DNA of 10,369 nt from 2-02-FULL-46-13 sp036517235 (GTDB lineage Bacteria > Patescibacteriota > Minisyncoccia > Phycocordibacterales > DSPV01): the NCBI GenBank assembly GCA_036517235.1, contig DATDXL010000061.1, positions 1 through 10,369 of the forward strand. The letters run 5' to 3'. The notes under the pieces were generated by a model. It did not search any database and was not told the DNA's origin. It was given only the letters and a program-made list of their open reading frames with translations. The position numbers and the translations under genes were made by a program. Positions 5,866 to 10,369 of the stretch are shown here, piece by piece; position 1 is the first letter of the stretch; each line of letters starts with the position of its first letter.

Positions 5866-6972
5866 TTATAGTATTTTTTTCTTAGTAGTAGTCTCAGAAA
5901 TGAGAGGGATGGTAACGAAGAAAGTCGAACCACCATGCTCGGCACTCGTAAACCACACTTTTCCTCCATGTTGCTCTACGATCTTCTTTACCATATAGAG
6001 TCCGAGGCCAGAACCGCTGGGTTCCACCTTGACCGCGTTCCCTGCGCGGAAAAAACGCGTGAATATCTGCCCCTGCTGGGCTTTGGGAATGCCGATGCCA
6101 CTGTCTTTGATGCTGATCTTGACGTCAGTGCCGGCAAACTGAAGTTTAATGGTTATCGTCCCTCCCTGCATTGTATACTTTATGGCGTTCTCCAGCAAAT
6201 TCTGTACTACAGCCCGAATCTTACTGGGATCAACGAGAGCGATGAACTTCCCTTCGATAGGACAATCGAAATCTATTTTCACCCCGCGTCGCTGCGCTGA
6301 CGGAAAAACTTCAAACAGGACATTCTCCACAAGGTCCCTGAAGTTGATGCGTAAGAGGTTATACTTCATACGCCCCGACTCGATGCGGTCGGCCGCGAGC
6401 ATGTCGTTGACAAGCGTTATCATGCGCTCATTGTTCTCATAGCTTTTCATCAAAAAGGTCCTCTGCTCATCGGACATCTTCCCGAAATCACCATTGATGA
6501 GCATGTGGAGCGTCCACTTGAGACCCGAGAGCGGAGTCCGCAGCTGATGTGCTACCACGGAAACGAACTCGCTCTTGCGGCGCTCGAGCATCTTCGTCTC
6601 GGTGATATCTTCTATCCAGATAAGCACGAAGTTACGTGTTTTCTTCTTTCCGCCATCGACGATGCAACTGAACCTGATCTCATAGATATCTTGGTTTGAT
6701 TCTACTTCGGAAATATGAAAAGGGTTATTGGGTTTTGCGTGAACCACACATTGGTCGACGGAGACGCTGGGAAACTTCTTTTGAAAGGCACGCAGGATAG
6801 CATCGCTCCCTTTCTCTGTTTTGCCAATATCCAGAAAGACGCGGGCGGCAGGATTTATAAAAATGATCTTGCGAGCATCACTTAACAAAATCGCGCCTTC
6901 ACGCATATTCTCGGTTATGATATCGAGCTTCTCCTTCTCGAGGTGGAACTTTTTTGAGGAAAACAATGACAT
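5866..6972 (-). CDS. Soluble PAS-domain sensor histidine kinase
   Basis: A 368-residue kinase with no membrane segment or signal peptide, so it should sense a cytosolic cue. Residues about 12-125 form a PAS-like domain (ENMREGAILLSDARKIIFIN). HisKA follows at about 131-195, with the phosphorylated H142 in VVAHQLRTPLSG. The ATPase domain (about 245-357) has the N box NLLENAIKYT with N262, G1 box DSGIGIP (290-296) and G2 box GSGLGLYMV (320-328). All catalytic residues are present. It is first in a two-gene operon with the double-receiver regulator, its likely partner. A -10 box (TATAAT) lies 36 bp upstream. ATG at 6972 follows a T7 run with no ribosome-binding site. The ligand of the PAS domain cannot be told from sequence. 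Confidence 0.94.
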   Translation of the reverse strand: MSLFSSKKFHLEKEKLDIITENMREGAILLSDARKIIFINPAARVFLDIGKTEKGSDAILRAFQKKFPSVSVDQCVVHAKPNNPFHISEVESNQDIYEIRFSCIVDGGKKKTRNFVLIWIEDITETKMLERRKSEFVSVVAHQLRTPLSGLKWTLHMLINGDFGKMSDEQRTFLMKSYENNERMITLVNDMLAADRIESGRMKYNLLRINFRDLVENVLFEVFPSAQRRGVKIDFDCPIEGKFIALVDPSKIRAVVQNLLENAIKYTMQGGTITIKLQFAGTDVKISIKDSGIGIPKAQQGQIFTRFFRAGNAVKVEPSGSGLGLYMVKKIVEQHGGKVWFTSAEHGGSTFFVTIPLISETTTKKKIL

Positions 6973-7007
6973 AAAAAAACGCTGCGTAACGCGCTCTTGA
7001 CGTGTTC

Positions 7008-7013
7008 ATTATA
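7008..7013 (-). promoter_or_regulatory. -10 box of the histidine kinase operon
   Basis: The minus strand reads TATAAT here, placing a start site near 7000 and a leader of about 28 nt. There is no good -35 hexamer at 16-18 bp, so the promoter may need an activator or may be supplemented by read-through from the RNA gene upstream. Confidence 0.4.
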
Positions 7014-7045
7014 GCGCACCTAGAAAACTCGTGCGTGGTGTGTGG

Positions 7046-7094
7046 AAAAAAGAACCCCGCAGCGGTTGATGTAAACAATCAACACACTGTGGGG
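7046..7094 (-). terminator. Terminator-like structure after the RNA gene
   Basis: On the minus strand CCCCACAG (7094-7087) pairs with CTGCGGGG (7062-7055) except for one A-C mismatch. An inner stem GTTGAT/ATCAAC (7083-7078 with 7070-7065) fits between them, and TTCTTTTTT follows directly. The first four C also close the 5'-3' helix of the RNA, so the two structures are mutually exclusive. Processing back to about 7091 would then be needed for a mature RNA. Confidence 0.5.
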
Positions 7095-7482
7095 CGATAC
7101 CATTTTCCCGAAACAGCGCTTGCGCGTCAGTTTCGAGCTTCTTCGTTACCGCTTTGCGAGCGGCGCGTCTCCTTAGCTAAGGGAACCGGACCCGGGCTGT
7201 GCCCGATGGTATACAGGTCGTTTTGGACGGCCAAACCCCGTTGCGGGCGAGAGCGGCTAAGTTTCAGCGTGCCGCTTAAGTTCGCCGATGTGTGGGTGGG
7301 CCGAGAACGGCTCACAGTTTCGCGCGACGCGCATCAGGGGACACTACTTAGGTGCAGTCTTCCTGCGCGGACCAGGCGATCCTTGTGGCCGGATCAGTTG
7401 GCGGCAAATACGCCGCCGTTTTTCTATGAACACGAGCTCTCTGACGCGTATACGGTACCGAGCTCGAAATAATACCGCACCC
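7091..7482 (-). ncRNA. Unidentified structured RNA of about 392 nt
   Basis: This fills the long gene-free stretch between uvrB and the kinase. The 5' end (7482-7467, GGGTGCGGTATTATTT) pairs with 7105-7091 (AAATGGTATCGCCCC) in a 15-bp helix with one bulged U. Its three G-U pairs would be A-C mismatches on the plus strand, which fixes the strand. A second helix stacks directly on it (CGAGCT 7466-7461 with AGCTCG 7139-7134). Internal hairpins include GGCGGC/GCCGCC (7417-7400), GATCC/GGATC, AGCGGC/GCCGCT, CCCG/CGGG, CGGGC/GCCCG, CCTT/AAGG and CCGCT/AGCGG. A consensus-like promoter ends 5 bp before 7482. The conserved GAGGAAAGUCC and ACAGAA of RNase P RNA, the T-arm, CCA and tag frame of tmRNA, and the SRP domain IV core were looked for and not seen. 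Open frames here have no ribosome-binding site and unnatural composition. Confidence 0.6.
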
Positions 7483-7486
7483 TTTA

Positions 7487-7514
7487 ATTATAGCATATCC
7501 ACAGCCATCGTCAA
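7487..7514 (-). promoter_or_regulatory. Strong promoter for the structured RNA, overlapping the uvrB stop codon
   Basis: Minus-strand -35 TTGACG (7514-7509) and -10 TATAAT (7492-7487) are separated by 16 bp, and TGC before the -10 makes an extended -10 box. It is the best promoter match in the window. The expected start is the GGG at 7482-7480, exactly where the 5'-3' helix begins. The TGA stop codon of uvrB lies inside the -35 hexamer. Confidence 0.75.
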
Positions 7515-9568
7515 GGTATATTTGAACCTTGTTTTGAAACGTTTTTTGGCTCCACCTCTCCCCTCTTTTTTAATACCTGAATCTCATCCCGCAATAGCGC
7601 CGCCGTTTCAAAGTCGAGTACTTTAACGGCATCGTTCATTTGCCTCTCTTTCTCTTTTATCAGAGCTTTCGGATTTTTCTCGTAGAGCTTGCGGTCGACT
7701 TCTAGCATAAGCCTGACTGCTTTCTGGTGTTCCGATTGCATCGTTTCGGTAATATCTTTGATGGTCTTTTGAATAGACTTTGGCGTTATACCATGTTTTT
7801 TATTGTACGCGATCTGTATCGCGCGGCGCCGATTGGTCTCGCCTATCGCACGCTCCACAGAACCCGTGATGGTATCCGCGTAAATGATAACGCGACCATT
7901 CACGTTACGTGCCGCACGTCCCATAATCTGGATCAGGGACGTCTCGCTGCGCAGGAACCCTTCTTTATCCGCATCCAGAATGCCGATAAGCGCGACTTCT
8001 GGGAGATCAAGCCCTTCGCGCAAAAGATTCACACCCACAAGACAATCAAACGTCCCCTTCCGAAAATCTGTAAGGATCCGTATTCGCTCAATGGTTTTGA
8101 TATCGCTGTGGAGGTACTCTGCTTTATACCCCGCCTCTTTGAGGTAAGCGCTTAAGTCCTCTGCCATCTTTTTCGTAAGCGTCGTCGCGATGACGCGCTC
8201 GCCTTTCTCAATAGCCTTGCTCGCTTCCTCCATAAAATCTTTTATCTGACCTTTGTAAGAAGATCGAGGTGAGACTCCTTTTATCGTTATCTCTGGGTCA
8301 ATGAGACCTGTGGGCCTGATGATCTGCTCGACAATCTGACCGCTCACTTCCCTCTCATAGTCAGCCGGGGTCGCGGAGGTAAACAGGACCTGCCCGATAC
8401 GAGAGGTGAATTCATCAAAGGTCAGCGGCCTGTTGTCTGCAGCGCTTGGTAGTCGAAACCCGTGCTCAATGAGCGTCTTTTTGCGCGAGTGATCTCCTGC
8501 GAACATCCCGCCGATTTGCGATACCGATACGTGCGACTCATCGATAACGGTCAGGAAATCCGGCTTCCCATCGTTGGTATGGGGAAAATACGATAAGAGA
8601 GAGTCGGGGGGATCCCCGGCCTTTTTCCCAGAAAAATGACGCGAGTAGTTCTCAATGCCATTGCAGTACCCGATCTCTCGAATCATGGCAAGATCATAAT
8701 TCGTGCGGCGCTTGAGGCGTTCCGCTTCCAAAAGCTTCCTCGACTTCTCGAACTTCTTTAACTGATCCGCAAGCTCGGCCTTGATAGTCGTAAGCGCTTT
8801 TTTCTGCTGATCTTCCTGAGTCACGAAGTGCTTCGCCGGAAAGAGGTACACAACGTCCATCGATTTCTGATGCACGCGACTCACAGGATCAAAAAGCTCT
8901 ATCGCTTCTATACCATCTTCCGCAAGCTCGATGCGGTAGAGCGTTCGTTCATTGACCGGCATGATCTCAACGGCATTTCCCACAGCACGAAATAGACCGG
9001 GCTCTAAATCGGCATTGGTTCGTTCGTAGTGAATAGAAGTAAGTGCCCGGACAAGTCCGGCACGCGGGAACATTTTACCTTTCTGAAGCTTCATATGTTC
9101 CCTCTCATACTCCTCAGGACTGCCAAGTCCGTAAATGCAGGAGACCGATGCAACAACGATGACATCCCGGCGGGTAAGGAGCGCCTGCGTCGTCGCGTGG
9201 CGGAGACGATCTATTTCGTCATTGATCATGGCCTCCTTCTCGATATAGGTATCGGTAATTGGCATGTACGCTTCCGGTTGGTAGAAATCGTAGTAAGAAA
9301 CAAAATAATGTACAGCATTGTCCGGAAAGAACTCTCGGTACTCTTGCACAAGCTGTGCGGCAAGAGTCTTATTGTGTGCAATCACGAGCACCGGCTTATC
9401 CTGGCCAGCAATAACGTTGGCGACCGTAAAGGTCTTCCCAGATCCGGTGACACCTAAAAGTGTTTGGTAGCGGTACTCCTTTAGTCCTTTCGCCAATGCC
9501 AAAATCGCCTTCGGCTGATCTCCAGCCGGTTTGAATGGGCTATGCAAGTTGAACAGATTTTTAGACAT
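7511..9568 (-). CDS. uvrB: Excinuclease ABC subunit B (UvrB)
   Basis: The 685-residue DNA-binding helicase-like subunit of nucleotide excision repair, which receives damage from UvrA and recruits UvrC. It has Walker A GVTGSGKT (39-46), the damage-probing beta-hairpin (about 92-115, YYDFYQPEAYMPITDTYIEK), Walker B/DESH at 340-346 (TVIDESH), the later helicase motifs (LLREGLDLPEVALIGILDADKEGFLRS and QIMGRAARN), and a C-terminal UVR domain (about 635-670) for UvrA/UvrC contact. Length is normal for the family. I chose ATG at 9568 over an in-frame TTG two codons upstream. A promoter at 9577-9605 places transcription at or within 2 nt of this ATG, implying a leaderless message. It is divergent from the 78-residue gene. 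The stop TGA lies in the -35 box of the RNA gene. uvrA is on the same strand 3 kb downstream but is not in the same operon. Confidence 0.98.
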   Translation of the reverse strand: MSKNLFNLHSPFKPAGDQPKAILALAKGLKEYRYQTLLGVTGSGKTFTVANVIAGQDKPVLVIAHNKTLAAQLVQEYREFFPDNAVHYFVSYYDFYQPEAYMPITDTYIEKEAMINDEIDRLRHATTQALLTRRDVIVVASVSCIYGLGSPEEYEREHMKLQKGKMFPRAGLVRALTSIHYERTNADLEPGLFRAVGNAVEIMPVNERTLYRIELAEDGIEAIELFDPVSRVHQKSMDVVYLFPAKHFVTQEDQQKKALTTIKAELADQLKKFEKSRKLLEAERLKRRTNYDLAMIREIGYCNGIENYSRHFSGKKAGDPPDSLLSYFPHTNDGKPDFLTVIDESHVSVSQIGGMFAGDHSRKKTLIEHGFRLPSAADNRPLTFDEFTSRIGQVLFTSATPADYEREVSGQIVEQIIRPTGLIDPEITIKGVSPRSSYKGQIKDFMEEASKAIEKGERVIATTLTKKMAEDLSAYLKEAGYKAEYLHSDIKTIERIRILTDFRKGTFDCLVGVNLLREGLDLPEVALIGILDADKEGFLRSETSLIQIMGRAARNVNGRVIIYADTITGSVERAIGETNRRRAIQIAYNKKHGITPKSIQKTIKDITETMQSEHQKAVRLMLEVDRKLYEKNPKALIKEKERQMNDAVKVLDFETAALLRDEIQVLKKRGEVEPKNVSKQGSNIP

Positions 9569-9576
9569 AAACAAAT

Positions 9577-9605
9577 ACTATAACGCGCAACGCTTTTAGA
9601 AACAA
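9577..9605 (-). promoter_or_regulatory. uvrB promoter giving a leaderless or near-leaderless transcript
   Basis: Minus-strand -35 TTGTTT (9605-9600) and -10 TATAGT (9582-9577) are 17 bp apart. The uvrB ATG begins 9 bp after the -10 box, so transcription should start at the start codon or one to two bases before it. No ribosome-binding site exists between them. Confidence 0.55.
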
Positions 9606-9612
9606 ATTCGAC

Positions 9613-9622
9613 ATGCTAGCAT
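9613..9622. promoter_or_regulatory. Palindrome in the uvrB / small-gene divergent region
   Basis: ATGCTAGCAT is a perfect 10-bp palindrome 7 bp upstream of the uvrB -35 box and 26 bp before the start of the divergent gene, flanked by GACAT on both sides. Its place suits an operator acting on both genes. It does not match the Gram-positive or Escherichia coli LexA consensus. A chance palindrome is quite possible. Confidence 0.2.
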
Positions 9623-9647
9623 TTGACATAGAAAGGGGGTGAGAGAA

Positions 9648-9884
9648 ATGAAAACTCCCCAAACTGTTGACAAGATCCTTGAAGCACTTGATCGGGAAGA
9701 ACCGCCGCCACAGAGAGAAGCCTTCCCAGGCGTCATTCATGCACCCTATTCCCCTGCGGAGCAGCAAGTTCTCCAAGAAATCCGCGAAGAAGCCGAGATG
9801 GATCGAAAGAATCCGCCGGGAAGCTTCATGCTAGTCTGTCCGCTTCCCATGATGCCAACACTGCCCGACCAAGCGGAGGTATAG
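9648..9884 (+). CDS. Hypothetical 78-residue acidic protein
   Basis: I do not recognise a family. The start is ATG 9648 rather than the in-frame GTG 9 bp upstream, because AAGGGGGTGA (9633-9642) is a near-perfect ribosome-binding site at the right distance. It is the strongest such site in the window. The product is soluble, rich in Glu and Pro, with a helical middle (about 36-52, PAEQQVLQEIREEAEMD) and a proline- and methionine-rich tail around CPLPMMPTLP. There is no signal peptide, membrane segment or metal-binding motif. It is divergent from uvrB and followed by a hairpin and terminator, so it is a single-gene unit. A role linked to uvrB is possible only from position. Confidence 0.75.
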   Translation: MKTPQTVDKILEALDREEPPPQREAFPGVIHAPYSPAEQQVLQEIREEAEMDRKNPPGSFMLVCPLPMMPTLPDQAEV

Positions 9885-9905
9885 GTTTATGAAACCAAAA
9901 CCTCC
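9875..9905 (+). other. Hairpin at the end of the 78-residue gene that hides a ribosome-binding site
   Basis: GGAGGT (9875-9880) pairs with ACCTCC (9900-9905), and GGTTT (9884-9888) pairs with AAACC (9892-9896), leaving ATG as the loop. GGAGGT is also a perfect ribosome-binding site 8 nt before that ATG, which opens a six-codon frame (M-K-P-K-P-P, stop 9907-9909). The stem would block translation of this minute frame. It may simply be a 3' structure of the upstream message. Confidence 0.4.
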
Positions 9906-9910
9906 ATAGC

Positions 9911-9948
9911 ACTCCAGTCCTGTCACCAGGTCTGGAGTCTTATTTTGT
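9911..9948 (+). terminator. Rho-independent terminator of the 78-residue gene
   Basis: ACTCCAG pairs with CTGGAGT and, across a T-T mismatch, CCTG pairs with CAGG around a TCAC loop. The tail CTTATTTTGT follows. It lies 26 bp past the stop codon. Confidence 0.75.
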
Positions 9949-10032
9949 AAAAAGATAGAAAAAGAAGAACCGCGCAAGCCTCACAATTCATAGTACTTGC
10001 TTATTCACATACCCCCATTTTGTGCGACCGCA

Positions 10033-10038
10033 TATAAT
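10033..10038 (+). promoter_or_regulatory. -10 box directly in front of the small membrane protein gene
   Basis: A perfect TATAAT sits 6 bp before ATG 10045, so the expected transcription start coincides with the A of that codon. No -35 hexamer is evident at 16-18 bp. This fits a leaderless message and helps choose the start codon. Confidence 0.5.
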
Positions 10039-10044
10039 ATGGGT

Positions 10045-10236
10045 ATGGGAAAAATAGAGCAAGAATCAAAAAAGCGGACACAGAAAGCATACTTGCAGAA
10101 GGCAATCTTGGGTTCTGTTGCTGCGGCGGGATTTCTCGCTATGGCAGTTGTCGCACCCAATGCACTACAATCGCTCGCAAAGCTTGGTATCATGGATGTT
10201 AAGAAGCGGCAGGGAGAATTTATTAATCGACTGTGA
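10045..10236 (+). CDS. Small single-pass membrane protein, 63 residues
   Basis: The product has a basic, polar N-terminus (MGKIEQESKKRTQKAYLQK), one hydrophobic segment at about 20-42 (AILGSVAAAGFLAMAVVAPNAL), and a short basic C-terminal part ending KRQGEFINRL. Length and charge pattern suggest the N-terminus is cytosolic. I chose ATG 10045 because the TATAAT box abuts the earlier in-frame ATG at 10039, and upstream codons (from 9997) would run through the promoter. There is no ribosome-binding site, in keeping with a leaderless transcript. Small proteins with this basic-helix then A-P-N-A-L layout are, from memory, frequent in Parcubacteria genomes, but I cannot give a family name or function. 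It is preceded and followed by terminators, so it is probably expressed alone. Confidence 0.7.
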   Translation: MGKIEQESKKRTQKAYLQKAILGSVAAAGFLAMAVVAPNALQSLAKLGIMDVKKRQGEFINRL

Positions 10237-10282
10237 ATTACGAAACCCCTCCACCCTCTCTTTTCTCACCCACCCAAAACAC

Positions 10283-10301
10283 CCGCAGTCTTCTGCGGTT
10301 T
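10283..10301 (+). terminator. Terminator-like hairpin after the small membrane protein gene
   Basis: CCGCAG and CTGCGG form a perfect 6-bp stem around TCTT, followed by TTTCTG. The T tract is short. It lies 46 bp after the stop codon. Nothing else was found from 10302 to the window end. Confidence 0.5.
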
Positions 10302-10369
10302 CTGCAAAAGTCTTCTTTCTTCTTCAACTCAACCCGCTAGCGCAGCACATACGCAAGCAAGGAGTAGAC

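Noticed and set aside
7127..7315. 62-codon frame on the minus strand inside the RNA
   Set aside because: It runs through many hairpins, lacks a ribosome-binding site and has low-complexity basic composition.
7400..7423. GGCGGC/GCCGCC stem followed by T5 as a plus-strand terminator
   Set aside because: No plus-strand gene lies upstream. The stem is better explained as a hairpin of the minus-strand RNA.
7454..7468. 15-bp match to the SacI-KpnI part of the pUC polylinker (TTCGAGCTCGGTACC on the minus strand), suggesting vector contamination
   Set aside because: The match stops at both sides and the bases take part in the RNA helices. Natural palindromic sequence explains it.
7002..7472. Open frame of 156 codons on the plus strand across the RNA region
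   Set aside because: No ribosome-binding site, composition rich in Arg/Pro/Ser as expected from antisense of a structured GC-rich RNA, and the promoter and helix evidence point to a minus-strand RNA.
7091..7482. RNase P RNA or tmRNA as identity of the RNA gene
   Set aside because: End-to-end helix and size would fit, but the GAGGAAAGUCC and ACAGAA cores of RNase P RNA and the T-arm, CCA and tag frame of tmRNA are not seen. A covariance search could still overturn this.
9597..9622. Promoter for the 78-residue gene
   Set aside because: Hexamers such as TTTTAG and TAGCAT are too weak to call, although the strong ribosome-binding site shows the gene must have one nearby.

Overview
This 10.4 kb window looks like part of a small, moderately GC-rich bacterial chromosome, most likely from the Candidate Phyla Radiation (Patescibacteria, Parcubacteria-like). 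That is an inference. It rests on a one-gene pyrF-pyrE fusion, a soluble histidine kinase beside an output-less double-receiver protein, a shortened UvrA, several weak or absent Shine-Dalgarno sequences, and many short GC-rich palindromes, one of them inside a gene. TGA is used as a stop (pyrFE, uvrB), so the code is the standard bacterial one, not the Gracilibacteria/Absconditabacteria code. There are no phage genes, transposases, tRNAs, rRNAs or CRISPR arrays.

Layout. From 50 to 9568 every protein gene lies on the minus strand. From high to low coordinates these are uvrB; a gene-free stretch of about 500 bp; a histidine kinase and a double-receiver response regulator (two-gene operon); a 106-residue zinc-ribbon-like protein; uvrA; a 450 bp palindrome-rich spacer; and the fused pyrFE gene. 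Two small plus-strand genes at the right end encode a 78-residue acidic protein, divergent from uvrB, and a 63-residue single-pass membrane protein.

Function. UvrA and UvrB are the damage-recognition half of nucleotide excision repair; uvrC is not here. PyrFE would catalyse the last two steps of UMP synthesis. The kinase/receiver pair is a cytosolic phosphorelay with no DNA-binding output domain.

Most interesting points. (1) The gene-free stretch 7091-7482 behaves like a gene for a structured RNA of about 392 nt on the minus strand. It has a consensus-like promoter whose -35 box overlaps the uvrB stop codon, a 15-bp helix joining its exact 5' and 3' ends with wobble pairs valid only on that strand, and a downstream terminator. 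I could not assign it to RNase P RNA, tmRNA, SRP RNA or 6S RNA. (2) uvrA carries a 33-bp palindromic element inserted in frame just before its C-terminal zinc finger, recalling the Rickettsia palindromic elements. (3) The same UvrA lacks the insertion domain and one zinc-1 cysteine. (4) Upstream of pyrFE are two hairpins exactly 100 bp apart whose differences are compensatory on the minus strand only. (5) A 93-bp MITE-like inverted repeat supplies both the stop codon and the terminator of the response-regulator gene. (6) uvrB and the small membrane protein gene look leaderless.
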